Source of the DNA: Sphingomonas hankookensis
GTDB taxonomy: Bacteria; Pseudomonadota; Alphaproteobacteria; Sphingomonadales; Sphingomonadaceae
Assembly: GCF_028551275.1 (NCBI RefSeq)
Contig: NZ_CP117025.1
Coordinates: 739,501-803,500, forward strand
Length of the DNA: 64,000 nucleotides
Direction: 5' to 3'
Positions 1-7,979 of this stretch are shown here, piece by piece (the stretch's first letter is position 1; each line of letters begins with the position of its first letter). The notes under the pieces are model-generated. The model ran no database searches. It worked only from the letters and a program-made list of their open reading frames with translations, and was not told the origin of the DNA. A program made the position numbers and the translations under genes.

Positions 1-1448
1 GGGGCGAGCATGGCGAAGGCGGGCGGCAGGATCGCGGCGACGGCGAGGCCCAGCCCAAGCGCGGCAACGGCGACGCCGCCGACCAGCCCCAGATCCCCCC
101 GTCCGGCGCGGTCGCGGTGGCGGTGGGCGGGGAAGGCTGCGGCGAGCGCTAGGGCTAGGTCGGCGAGCGCCCAGCCGATGGGGGGCAGGAGCGACGGCGC
201 GACGATCTGCGCCACCAGCAACGGCGCGGCGGTGCCGGCCAGCGCGACGACGGCCCAGCCGGGCGCGCGGCGCGAGGCGGCGCCTCCGCCCGCGCCGAAC
301 AAGAGCAGCGCGACAGGCAGCGCCAGCGGCGTCGCATTGCTGCCCTGCACCAGCCCGAGCGCGACGAGCAGGGTGACGAGGAGGGCTGCGCCGATCGCGG
401 CGGGCAGCAGCGTGGTGTCGCGCCATGCGAGGAACAGCGCGGCGGCGGAGAGGGTGAGGTAGAAGCTCCACGCCAGAGCGGAAAAGTCGAGCATCGGGGC
501 CAGCGCCAGCATCTGCACCAGCGCGACGATGACCGGCGCGGCGCGCAACCACGGGCGGGCGATGGCGGCACGCGGGGCGGCGAGGCTGCCGCCGATGGCC
601 AGCGCGATCAGGAACACGCCGATGCCGCCGAGGCTGGCCGGGGGGACCAGCGCGATCAGCAGGCCGACCCAGCCGAACGCCGCGACCAGCGCCGACAGCG
701 CCAGCCACGCCCAGCCGCGCACGATCGCCAGCGCCAGCAGGGCGGCGACGAACAGGCCGAGATAGACGAGCAGCGCGCCGATCCCGGCGGCGTCATAGCC
801 CGCGACCAGCGGCGCGGCGAACCCGCCGACCAGCGCCATGACGGCGGTCGGCGGCCCGTGGCGCAGCGCGAGGAACAGGCCGAGCGCGGTGACGCCCAGC
901 ATGATCGCAAAGCCGGTCGCCGGGCCGATCAGGTGATAGAGCGCGGCGGCCAGATAGAGCGTGGCATAGGCCGAGGCGATGCCGGCGCCGGCCAGCACCT
1001 GCGCGATCCGGGGATCGTCGCGGGTGGCGGAAATGCGGCGCGCACCCTCGCTGCCGGCCAGCAGTACGCAGGCGAACAGCGCGGCGAGCACGGTGCGGAT
1101 CGCCGGGGGCAGCCACCCCGCCTCGATCGACAGGCGGACGAGGAAGATGCCGCCGACGACCAGTGCCAGCCCGCCGATCCACACCGGCAACCGGCTGCCG
1201 ACCAGCGTTTCGAAGTCGATCCTCGGGCGGGATGGGCGGGCGATGGTCGGGCGGGGGCGGGGCGCGGTTGGCGATGCCGGCGGCCGGGCGGGAACGGGTG
1301 CCGCCTCCTCCGGCCGGACGATGGGGGGCGTGGGAGCGACCAGCCGCGCCTCCAGCGCCGCGACGCGCCGGTGCAACCGGGCCAGCGCGATCGACAGGGC
1401 GATCACGGCGAGGAGGAGGACTATCGTCACCGCCGTCGATTGTGGCAC
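1..1448 (-). CDS. DUF2339 family multi-pass membrane protein (3' end outside window)
   Basis: The frame is open from a GTG at 1448 to the window edge, about 482 codons, and no ATG lies in a suitable place; this is why I use GTG. The N-terminus is a membrane anchor (VTIVLLLAVIALSIAL) followed by a short coiled segment (RLHRRVAALEARL), a proline-rich linker, and then the block 'IDFETLVGSRLPVWIGGLALVVGG', split here as FETLVGSRLPVWIGGL, which is typical of DUF2339 proteins. The rest is a long string of hydrophobic helices. DUF2339 proteins are large predicted inner-membrane proteins of unknown function. A further in-frame GTG lies at 1430. The gene is divergent from the glutathione S-transferase. 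Confidence 0.75.
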   Translation of the reverse strand, partial: MPQSTAVTIVLLLAVIALSIALARLHRRVAALEARLVAPTPPIVRPEEAAPVPARPPASPTAPRPRPTIARPSRPRIDFETLVGSRLPVWIGGLALVVGGIFLVRLSIEAGWLPPAIRTVLAALFACVLLAGSEGARRISATRDDPRIAQVLAGAGIASAYATLYLAAALYHLIGPATGFAIMLGVTALGLFLALRHGPPTAVMALVGGFAAPLVAGYDAAGIGALLVYLGLFVAALLALAIVRGWAWLALSALVAAFGWVGLLIALVPPASLGGIGVFLIALAIGGSLAAPRAAIARPWLRAAPVIVALVQMLALAPMLDFSALAWSFYLTLSAAALFLAWRDTTLLPAAIGAALLVTLLVALGLVQGSNATPLALPVALLLFGAGGGAASRRAPGWAVVALAGTAAPLLVAQIVAPSLLPPIGWALADLALALAAAFPAHRHRDRAGRGDLGLVGGVAVAALGLGLAVAAILPPAFAMLA

Positions 1449-1496
1449 AGGCCGGGGGCCGGTGTCGCCCCCTTCGGGACCAATGGAGATGCACCC

Positions 1497-2156
1497 ATGA
1501 AGATATACGGATCGACCATCTCGCCCTTCGTGCGCAAGGCGGTCGTCTTTGCCGAGGAAAAGGGGCTGGCGGTCGAGCTGGTCCCGACCGCGCCGGGGGA
1601 CACCTCCCCGGCGTTCCGCGCGATCAGCCCGTTCGGTCAGATTCCGGCGCTGGTCGATGGCGACTACACGCTGGCCGATTCGACCGCGATCGTCACCTAT
1701 CTGGAGGCGAAGCATGCCGAACCGGCGCTGATCCCCGCCGATCCGCAGGCCAGGGGGCGGGTGATCTGGTTCGATGAACTGGCGGATACGATTGTGTTTG
1801 GGGTCGGGCGGGCGATGCTGTTCAACCGGGTGGTCGGACCGTTGTTTCGCGGCGGCGCGGGCGATGCGGCGGTGGCGGATGCGGCGGAGCGCGACCAGTG
1901 GCCGGCGATCCTCGCCTATGTGAACGGCGCGATCGGGGGCCGGGCGTTCCTGGTCGGCGATACGCTGACGCTGGCCGATATCGCGATCGCCAGCGCGTTC
2001 GGCAGCGCGCTGCATGCGTGCGCGCCGGTCGATGCGGCGGCCTATCCGGATCTGGCGCGCTATCTGGACGCGATGCTGGCACGGCCCGCCTTTGCCACGC
2101 GGCTGGCGGGGGAGCGGGCGTTTATTCAACGCGCGCGTGAAAAGGTTTCGGCATGA
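1497..2156 (+). CDS. Glutathione S-transferase family protein
   Basis: 219 aa. The N-terminal thioredoxin-like domain (about residues 1-78) begins MKIYGSTISPFVRKA and carries the cis-proline GSH-site block FGQIPALVDGDYTLADSTAI; the Ser in the STISPF segment is the likely activating residue. The all-helical C-terminal domain contains FLVGDTLTLADIAIAS, the usual N-capping-box region. Such enzymes conjugate glutathione to electrophiles or act as reductases in the cytoplasm; the substrate cannot be told from sequence. The stop overlaps the start of the next gene by four bases (ATGA), so the two are co-transcribed. The ATG at 1497 fits the family length. Confidence 0.88.
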   Translation: MKIYGSTISPFVRKAVVFAEEKGLAVELVPTAPGDTSPAFRAISPFGQIPALVDGDYTLADSTAIVTYLEAKHAEPALIPADPQARGRVIWFDELADTIVFGVGRAMLFNRVVGPLFRGGAGDAAVADAAERDQWPAILAYVNGAIGGRAFLVGDTLTLADIAIASAFGSALHACAPVDAAAYPDLARYLDAMLARPAFATRLAGERAFIQRAREKVSA

Positions 2157-3103
2157 AGTTCGCGTTTGTGAAGTGCCATGGGTCGGGGAATGATTTTCCG
2201 TTGATCGATGCGCGGGAGATGGCGCTGTCCGATGGCGAGTGGGCGCGGGTGGCGCGGGCGCTGGCGGACCGGGCGGGGGATGTCGGGGGTGACGGGCTGT
2301 TGCTGCTAACCGGTTCGGACCAGGGCAGTATCTTTGGGATGCGGATGTTCAATCCCGATGGGTCGGAGGCGGAGACGTGCCTGAACGGGCTGCGCTGTAC
2401 CGCGCGGCTGGGGTTCGAGGTGACGGGGGCCGGCGAAGGCCAGGTGCGGTTGAAGACCAGCGTCGCACAGGCGCGCGCGGTGGCGCCGATCGCGAGCGGG
2501 GTGACCACGATCGAGACGAGGGTCGGGCCGGTATCGCTCAACCCCGGCGATGTCGGACTGACGGTCGGCGACGCGCCGTTCGTCGATGCGGTGATCCCCG
2601 GCCTGCCGAGCGCGCGGCGCTTTACCGCGGTGGCGATGCCCAATCCGCATCTGGTGGCGTTCGTCGAGGCGGTGGACGAGGCGGAGCTGGTCGCACTGGG
2701 CGACTGGTGCGAGGCGGCGCCGGCGCTGATTCCGACGCGGGCCAATGTCAGCTTCGTCGAGGTGCGCGAGACCGAGCATGCGCCCGCGCTGTTCGTGCGC
2801 ACCTATGAGCGCGGGGTGGGGCTGACCAACAGCTGCGGCAGCGCGATGGCGGCGTCGACCCATGCGGCGGCGCGGACGGGCCGGATCGGCTGGGGCGTGG
2901 AGACGCGGGTCTTCAATCGCGGCGGCATGGTGCGGGCCAAGGCCGATGCGGACGGCGTGGTGACGATCGCGGGCAATGCGACGTTCGAGTGGGACGGGGA
3001 GATCGAGGTCGATCCGGCGACCGGCGGCGTGGGGGCGCTGCGGATCGTGGCGCGGCGGGAGGAGGAGGTTGCGGCCTGGGAAGGGATGCTGGCGGGGTTG
3101 TGA
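2153..3103 (+). CDS. dapF: Diaminopimelate epimerase-like protein (DapF family)
   Basis: 316 aa. DapF converts LL- to meso-diaminopimelate with two catalytic cysteines in a pseudo-symmetric fold. The N-terminus KFVKCHGSGNDFPLID and MRMFNPDGSEAETCLNGLRC match the DapF family, with the first catalytic Cys in TCLNGLRC, and the second in TNSCGSAMAAS. Both cysteines are kept, but the usual CGNGARC and ACGTGA motifs are altered (G to L and T to S/A), and the protein is longer than the usual 270-280 aa. It could be the housekeeping DapF or a paralogue with another amino-acid substrate. It starts inside the stop of the glutathione S-transferase gene. Confidence 0.78.
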   Translation: MKFAFVKCHGSGNDFPLIDAREMALSDGEWARVARALADRAGDVGGDGLLLLTGSDQGSIFGMRMFNPDGSEAETCLNGLRCTARLGFEVTGAGEGQVRLKTSVAQARAVAPIASGVTTIETRVGPVSLNPGDVGLTVGDAPFVDAVIPGLPSARRFTAVAMPNPHLVAFVEAVDEAELVALGDWCEAAPALIPTRANVSFVEVRETEHAPALFVRTYERGVGLTNSCGSAMAASTHAAARTGRIGWGVETRVFNRGGMVRAKADADGVVTIAGNATFEWDGEIEVDPATGGVGALRIVARREEEVAAWEGMLAGL

Positions 3104-3133
3104 TCCGGCACCTTCGCGGTTGTTTCGTGCAGA

Positions 3134-3172
3134 AGAAGAAGCGGGACCCCGGATCAGGTCCGGGGTGACGGG
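3134..3172. repeat. REP-like palindromic element, family A
   Basis: A short element with core GACCCCGGATC..GGTCCGGGGT that can fold on itself, preceded by AGAAGAAGCGG. Near-identical copies occur at 6272-6310 and 24254-24290, each just after a gene. It lies 30 bases after dapF and may act as a weak terminator or transcript end protector. Confidence 0.75.
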
Positions 3173-3221
3173 TGGGGTAAGTGCCGCGCACCAGCCGCGC
3201 CACCTGCCCCCCCCCCGTTGG

Positions 3222-3329
3222 CTTCGAGCGGAGGTTCGAGCTTGTCGAGAACCGTAGTCGAGAAGGGGGTGGCCTGAACTCCGGGTTCTCGACGGGCGCT
3301 TCTCGACAGGCTCGAAGCTGCTCGAACCG
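3222..3329. repeat. Mosaic inverted REP-like repeat, family B
   Basis: Two half-elements face each other: TTCGAGCTTGTCGAGAACCG near 3233 and TTCTCGACAGGCTCGAAGC near 3300. The same two modules occur at 6069-6242 in the GTA cluster, in the opposite order. This is a bacterial interspersed mosaic arrangement. The whole 3104-3506 gap holds only repeats; I see no gene in it. Confidence 0.7.
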
Positions 3330-3413
3330 AACGGTGTGGGTGGGGATAAAACGGGGTGGGTGGGGATAGGGGCTGCCCGTGCTTCGATACGGGCCTTCGA
3401 CTTCGCTTAGTCC

Positions 3414-3513
3414 CTACTCAGCATGAACGGTTTCGCGTGAAGGGAAGATCAGGCCGTTTCCCTCGGGCCCTACTCCGCATCAACGGTTTCGCGCGAAAGG
3501 GGAAGGTCAGGCC
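3414..3513. repeat. Imperfect direct repeat, two copies
   Basis: Copy 1 (3414-3455) and copy 2 (3470-3513) share CTACTC.GCAT.AACGGTTTCGCG followed by a purine-rich stretch and a shared end GGTCAGGCC/GATCAGGCC. The second copy runs into the 3' end of the DUF2384 gene on the other strand. Confidence 0.65.
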
Positions 3514-3818
3514 TTCCGCCCCGCCATCGCCGCTTCGACCGAGGCCAGCCCTTCGGCGCTTGCGATGGCGAGGTCGAGCGGGCGGCCGCCCAGGGTTTCG
3601 TCATGGGCGTTGAGGAACGCCATCGCCGCGTCGCGTTCGCCGAAGTGGCGGAAGGCGCTGGTGGCGACCTGGCCCTGGCGGGTGGCCTGATCCGGGGTCA
3701 GGCGGACGGTCGTGTATTTGCGGCGGAACTTCATCGCGCCGGGGCGCGGCGTCGTCGGTTCGGCCGGGGGGGCGGCCGGAGTTTCGGCGACCGGCGTGGG
3801 ATCGAGCACGGCGGTCAT
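3507..3818 (-). CDS. DUF2384 (MbcA/ParS/Xre antitoxin) domain protein
   Basis: 103 aa. An alanine/proline-rich N-terminus (about residues 1-28) is followed by a basic stretch and then FGERDAAMAFLNAHDETLGGRPLDLAIASAEG (given in part: AMAFLNAHDETLGGRPLDL), which matches the toxin-binding DUF2384 domain of MbcA/ParS antitoxins. Such proteins usually sit beside an RES-domain NAD+-degrading toxin. No RES gene is present here; the only partner is the 56-aa gene overlapping its start (ATGA). A role as antitoxin or as local regulator near the GTA cluster is therefore only inference. Confidence 0.65.
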   Translation of the reverse strand: MTAVLDPTPVAETPAAPPAEPTTPRPGAMKFRRKYTTVRLTPDQATRQGQVATSAFRHFGERDAAMAFLNAHDETLGGRPLDLAIASAEGLASVEAAMAGRKA

Positions 3819-3985
3819 GCCGCCACCATCCGGCCCGAGGCGCCGAGCAGGTCGCGCAACGCCGCGATCCGGCGTTCATAGCCGCGGGCCATGCCGCCAT
3901 GGGCATGCGCCGCCTCAACCGAATGGGCATGGGCGGCACGCATCAGGGACACCTGATGACGGTGGAGAAGATCGTTGAGGTCCAT
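3815..3985 (-). CDS. Small His/Ala-rich hypothetical protein
   Basis: 56 aa, starting MDLNDLLHRHQVSLMRAAHA at the ATG at 3985. It is helical and rich in His, Ala and Arg, ending in RIAALRDLLGASGRMVAA. I do not recognise a family. Its stop overlaps the start of the DUF2384 gene by four bases, so the two form one transcript. A longer reading to 4120 is possible but its added N-terminus is low-complexity and lacks a good ribosome site. Confidence 0.5.
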   Translation of the reverse strand: MDLNDLLHRHQVSLMRAAHAHSVEAAHAHGGMARGYERRIAALRDLLGASGRMVAA

Positions 3986-4124
3986 ATTCGACGCTCCCGA
4001 CGGCGTAAGCGGAAGCGCGTGCGTCTCCCGGTCGCTGGCGCCTACGGACCATCTGCCAACGATATGTCTTATGTGGGGGTGCGGACGACGATCCGCCATG
4101 CCCCGGCGAAAACGAACCAAATGG

Positions 4125-4178
4125 GAACATTCCTGTTGACATCGTCACGCTGATATGGCACAAAACAGGAACATCGGG
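4125..4178. promoter_or_regulatory. Inverted repeat upstream of the GTA cluster
   Basis: GGGAACATTCCTGTT and AACAGGAACATCGGG flank a 25-base AT-richer centre that contains TTGACA (4136-4141) and GATATGG. The gap between the minus-strand DUF2384 unit and the small terminase is the only place for a promoter of both. The repeat could be an operator; no known box is matched exactly. Confidence 0.35.
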
Positions 4179-4243
4179 AATTGTAGGGATCGGGGCCGGG
4201 CGGAAACGTCGTCGGCCCCGAACCGCGTCTGGGGGGTGGGGAC

Positions 4244-4732
4244 ATGGCGAGGGAACAGGTTCTGACGACGGGGACCAATCGTCCGGTACAACAGCAGCGC
4301 ACGGACAAGGGATGGACGCCGAGCCGGCGGGAGCGGTTCCTCGATCATGTCGCGGCGACCTGCAATGTGCGCGCCGCGACGGAGGCCGTCGGCCTGTCTC
4401 AATCGAGCGTCTATGCGTTGCGGCGGCGCGATCCGGCATTTGCCGCGCAGTGGCGCATGGCATTGCTGGCCGGATATGACCGGCTGGAAGAGATGCTGGT
4501 GTCGAAAGCGATCGCCGCGCTGGAGGGGGTGGCGGTGGGCGATCCCGACACGGTGGTCTGCGGCGCGATCAGCATCGAACAGGCGATCAAGCTGCTCGAC
4601 CGGCATCGTTCGATCGTGAAGGGCGGCAGCGGGCATCGCGAACAGCGTTCCCGTGCGACCCAGGCCGAGACGGACGCGATGCTGATCGCGCGGATCAAGG
4701 CGATGCGCGGCAAGCAGGAGCGCCGGGTATGA
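4244..4732 (+). CDS. Small terminase-like protein, GTA g1 position
   Basis: 162 aa. After a basic N-terminus comes a helix-turn-helix: RERFLDHVAATCNVRAAT and AVGLSQSSVYALRRRDPAF (about residues 30-68), which is the DNA-binding domain seen in small terminase subunits. The C-terminal half is helical and ends in basic residues. The gene overlaps the large terminase by four bases. In GTAs the small terminase recruits DNA loosely rather than at a specific pac site. The ribosome site GGTGGGG lies just before the ATG. Confidence 0.75.
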   Translation: MAREQVLTTGTNRPVQQQRTDKGWTPSRRERFLDHVAATCNVRAATEAVGLSQSSVYALRRRDPAFAAQWRMALLAGYDRLEEMLVSKAIAALEGVAVGDPDTVVCGAISIEQAIKLLDRHRSIVKGGSGHREQRSRATQAETDAMLIARIKAMRGKQERRV

Positions 4733-6114
4733 GCGGCATCGACCCGCTGGTCGCGGCCATGACCGAATTGAGCGACGCACAGCTCGAACGCTTTCTGATG
4801 AAGGTCACGCCGCATCGGCGCAGCGAACTGGCGACGCGCTTCAGGCTGTGGGCGCATGACGGACAGACGATCGCGGACAATGACTGGACGGTGTGGCTGA
4901 TCCAGGCGGGGCGGGGGTTCGGCAAGACCCGCGCCGGGGCCGAATGGGTGTGCGCGCGGGCGGCGGAGCAGGGCGATTTGCGCATCGCACTGGTCGGGGC
5001 GACCCGGCGCGATGTCGAGAGCGTCATGGTGCGCGGGCCGGCGGGGGTGCTGGCGATCGGGCGGCATTACGGGTCGGTCACCTATCGTCCCTCGCGCGGC
5101 GTCGTGGAGTTCGGATCGGGGGCGGAGGCGCATGTCTTTGCCGCCGAAAGCCCCGACGGGCTGCGCGGGCCGGAGCATCATATCGCGTGGTGCGACGAGC
5201 TGGCGAAATGGCGCAACGCCGATGCGACCTGGGACAATCTGATGATGGGGATGCGGGCCGGGGAGCGGCCGCAGACGCTGGTCACGACCACGCCGCGCGT
5301 GATCCCGCTGCTCAGGCGGATACGGGGGATGCCGGGGGTGCGGATCACCGGCGGGCGGTCGCGCGACAACCGGCATCTGGCGGAGAGTTACTTCGCGCAG
5401 ATCGAGGGGGCCTATGCCGGCACGCGGCTGGGGCGGCAGGAGCTGGAGGGCGAGCTGATCGAGGATGTCGCGGACGCGCTGTGGTCGCGCGCGATGATCG
5501 AGGAGCGGCGGGTGGACGCGGTGCCGACTTTGGTGCGGGTGGTGATCGGCGTCGATCCGCCGGCCGGGATCGGCGGCGATGCGTGCGGGATCGTCGCGGT
5601 CGGCAAGGGTGCGGACGGATACGCCTATGTACTGGAGGATGCGAGCGTGTCGGGCCTGTCGCCCGAGGGCTGGGCATCGGCGGTCGCGGCGTGCGCGGCG
5701 CGGCATGGCGCAGACCGGGTGGTGGCGGAATCGAACCAGGGCGGGGCGATGGTCGCCAGCGTGCTGCGCGCGGCGGATGCCGGATTGCCGGTGCGGCTGG
5801 TCCATGCGTCGCGGGGCAAGGCCGCGCGGGCCGAGCCGGTGGTGGCGCTATATGAAGGCAGGCGGGCGTTTCATGTGGGGGCGTTTCCGGCGTTGGAGGA
5901 CGAGCTGTGCGGGCTGGTGGCCGGCGGCGGGTATGAGGGGCCGGGGCGGTCGCCGGATCGGGCGGATGCGCTGGTGTGGGCGATGTTCGAGCTGATGCTG
6001 GGGGGGAAGGGGAGGCTGTGGTTCGGGTTTTGTGAGTTTTGGGGTGGCGTTGGGGTCGTGGGGACGGGGTTCTCGACGGGCGCTTCTCGACAGGCTCGAA
6101 GCTGCTCGAACTGA
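4729..6114 (+). CDS. Large terminase subunit (DNA-packaging ATPase/nuclease), GTA g2-like
   Basis: 461 aa. Walker A GRGFGKTR is at residues 61-68, Walker B IAWCDE near 152-157 and the coupling motif TLVTTTPR near 185; the C-terminal nuclease domain follows with IGVDPPA and DRADALVWAMFELML. It pumps DNA into proheads and cuts it at headful length. The last 28 or so residues (from about WFGFCEFWGG to the stop) are odd: they are translated from a REP family B element, so the original stop has probably been lost and the tail replaced. The nuclease core appears complete. Confidence 0.9.
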   Translation: MSGIDPLVAAMTELSDAQLERFLMKVTPHRRSELATRFRLWAHDGQTIADNDWTVWLIQAGRGFGKTRAGAEWVCARAAEQGDLRIALVGATRRDVESVMVRGPAGVLAIGRHYGSVTYRPSRGVVEFGSGAEAHVFAAESPDGLRGPEHHIAWCDELAKWRNADATWDNLMMGMRAGERPQTLVTTTPRVIPLLRRIRGMPGVRITGGRSRDNRHLAESYFAQIEGAYAGTRLGRQELEGELIEDVADALWSRAMIEERRVDAVPTLVRVVIGVDPPAGIGGDACGIVAVGKGADGYAYVLEDASVSGLSPEGWASAVAACAARHGADRVVAESNQGGAMVASVLRAADAGLPVRLVHASRGKAARAEPVVALYEGRRAFHVGAFPALEDELCGLVAGGGYEGPGRSPDRADALVWAMFELMLGGKGRLWFGFCEFWGGVGVVGTGFSTGASRQARSCSN

Positions 6115-6242
6115 ACGGGGTGGGTGGGGGAGGGTGGGTACTTGCACTTTGGCGTTCCCGTCTGCCCCCTTTCCTTCTGAATTCTTCCCCGTTTGCTTCG
6201 AGCGCAGGTTCGAGCCTGTCGAGAACCGTAGTCGAGAAGGGG
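6069..6242. repeat. Mosaic inverted REP-like repeat, family B, second copy
   Basis: It contains TTCTCGACAGGCTCGAAGC near 6083 and TTCGAGCCTGTCGAGAACCG near 6209, the same two modules as at 3222-3329 but in reversed order. The left part is inside the 3' end of the large terminase gene. Confidence 0.7.
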
Positions 6243-6271
6243 GCGCCGCAAGCGCGCCGGCTCGACCGAAG

Positions 6272-6482
6272 GAGAAGAAGCGGGACCCCGGATCAAGTCC
6301 GGGGTGACGGGTGGGCGTGGTTCGCTTCGTTTCTCGCCGTATCCCCGCGAAGGCGGGGATCCAGGGTTATGGGCGGTGGCGTTTGCGGCTCTGGACCCCC
6401 GCCTTCGCGGGGGTACGGCCATCGACTCGCGGTTTGTGGCGAGCCCTGCGTCGGGGCCCCCGCCTTCGCGGGGGTACGTCCA
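6272..6482. repeat. REP-like elements: one family A and three family D
   Basis: A family A element (6272-6310) is followed by three palindromes of the type CCCCGC..TTCGCGGGG: about 6338-6364, 6390-6418 and 6454-6482. The last two are both in the sense 'CCCCCGCCTTCGCGGGGGTAC'-like (core CCCGCCTTCGCGGG). The 435-base gap between terminase and portal holds only these repeats and a ribosome site before the portal. Confidence 0.7.
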
Positions 6483-6549
6483 TTGCTCGCGGCAACGTCG
6501 CCGCGTCATCGAAACCGACCGGGCGCGGCCCGGCAACAGGAGAACGAAC

Positions 6550-7671
6550 ATGAAATGGTTCGGACGCAGGTCCGGGCGCGATGGCGTGCGTCCGGTGTTG
6601 GCGCGCGGTGGCGCGACCTTGTGGCGCGACGGCAGCGGGCCGGCGGCGGGGGATTGGGCGCAGGGCTATGAGGCGCAGCTGCGCGAGGCGTATCTGGGCA
6701 ATCCGATCGCACAGCGCGCGGTGCGGATCGTCGCCGAAGGGCTGGCGTCGCTGCCGGTGAAGGGCGACGCGCGGGCCGTGGCTTTGGTCGCGGCGCGGTC
6801 GGCGGGGCAGGATTTGCTGGAGAGCGTGGCGGCGCAGCTGCTGCTGCATGGCAATGCCTATGTCCAGATCATCGACGATGGCGCGGGCGGGATCGGCGAG
6901 CTCTATGCGCTGCGCCCCGAGCGGGTGACGGTCGAGGCGGATGCGACCGGGTGGCCGGTCGCCTATCGCTACCGGGTGGGCGAGCGGGTGCTGCGGATCT
7001 TGGGCGAGGGTGAGGGCGGTCGGCCGGGGCTGGTCCATCTGCGCGGCTTTCATCCGCTGGACGATCATTATGGGCTTGGGTGCCTGGGCGTGGCGGCGGG
7101 GGCGGTGGCGATCCACAACCAGGCGGCGCGGTGGAACAAGGCGCTGCTCGACAATGCCGCGCGGCCTTCGGGCGCGTTGGTCCATGATCCGGGCGATGGC
7201 GGGGTGCTGTCGGGCGAGCAGTTCGAACGGCTGCGCGCGCAGATGGACGATGCCTTTGCCGGCGCGGCCAATGCCGGGCGGCCGATGCTGCTCGACGGCG
7301 GCCTCAAATGGCAGGCGATGAGCCTGACCCCGGCGGACATGGATTTCGTAGGGTTGAAGGCGCAGGCGGCGCGCGAGATCGCGCTGGCGTTCGGGGTGCC
7401 GCCGATGCTGCTGGGGCTGCCGGGGGACAATACCTTTGCGAACTATCGCGAGGCGAACCGGGCGCTGTGGCGGCAGACGATCGTGCCGCTGGGCAACCGG
7501 GTGCTGGGCGCGATCGGGCAGGGGATCGATGGCTGGCTGGGGACGGGGGCGCTGGAAATCGAGGTCGAGGCGATTCCGGCGCTCTCCGACGAGCGCGACC
7601 AGTTGTGGACGCGGGTCGCGGGGGCGGATTTCCTCAGCGATGACGAGAAGCGGGCGTTGGTGGGGATGTGA
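6550..7671 (+). CDS. HK97-family portal protein, GTA g3-like
   Basis: 373 aa. It starts MKWFGRRSGRDGVRP, the family's usual short basic start, with the ribosome site AACAGGAG upstream. The segments QRAVRIVAEGLASLPV, LLLHGNAYVQIIDD, LHLRGFHPLDDHYGLG-like and GVPPMLLGLPGDNTFANYREANRALWR are diagnostic of HK97 portals. The portal forms the dodecameric ring through which the terminase packages DNA. Downstream the stop runs straight into a REP element. Confidence 0.92.
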   Translation: MKWFGRRSGRDGVRPVLARGGATLWRDGSGPAAGDWAQGYEAQLREAYLGNPIAQRAVRIVAEGLASLPVKGDARAVALVAARSAGQDLLESVAAQLLLHGNAYVQIIDDGAGGIGELYALRPERVTVEADATGWPVAYRYRVGERVLRILGEGEGGRPGLVHLRGFHPLDDHYGLGCLGVAAGAVAIHNQAARWNKALLDNAARPSGALVHDPGDGGVLSGEQFERLRAQMDDAFAGAANAGRPMLLDGGLKWQAMSLTPADMDFVGLKAQAAREIALAFGVPPMLLGLPGDNTFANYREANRALWRQTIVPLGNRVLGAIGQGIDGWLGTGALEIEVEAIPALSDERDQLWTRVAGADFLSDDEKRALVGM

Positions 7672-7686
7672 TTCTCGCCACCGGCG

Positions 7687-7766
7687 TCATCCCGGCGAAG
7701 GCTGGGATCTCCTGGTGGGGTTCGGTCTGCTTGCCGCGAGAGACCCCAGCCTGCGCTGGGGTGACG
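7687..7766. repeat. Inverted pair of REP-like elements, family C
   Basis: CATCCCGGCGAAGGCTGGGAT (7688 on) and GACCCCAGCCTGCGCTGGGGT (7744 on) face each other across about 35 bases. A third copy of the same core is at 11661-11687. Confidence 0.65.
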
Positions 7767-7782
7767 TGCGCGGCGAGGGGGA

Positions 7783-7941
7783 TCAGCGCGGCGGCTCGGG
7801 CAGCGTGCAAACCAACGTCGTGCGGTCGAACCGGCCGCCGGCGTCGAGGCAGCGTTTCCCTTTGAGGAACGGCAGCGCGAACAGGAAGGCGAGGAGCGCC
7901 GCGGCGAAGGCGGCGGCGATGATGCGGAGGCGCGGTCTCAC
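7783..7941 (-). CDS. Small single-span membrane protein on the opposite strand
   Basis: A 52-aa frame from GTG at 7941: MRPRLRIIAAAFAAALLAF, one hydrophobic helix, then KGKRCLDAGGRFDRTTLVC and a short tail. The order basic-hydrophobic-soluble with two spaced cysteines looks like a real small membrane protein, not noise. I do not recognise a named family. It is too short to be found by most gene callers and lies antisense in the GTA cluster between portal and DUF6127-position genes. No strong ribosome site is visible, which lowers confidence. Confidence 0.5.
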   Translation of the reverse strand: MRPRLRIIAAAFAAALLAFLFALPFLKGKRCLDAGGRFDRTTLVCTLPEPPR

Positions 7942-7979
7942 GGGCGTGGGCTAGCGCGGGCATGAGCGGGAGACAAGAC

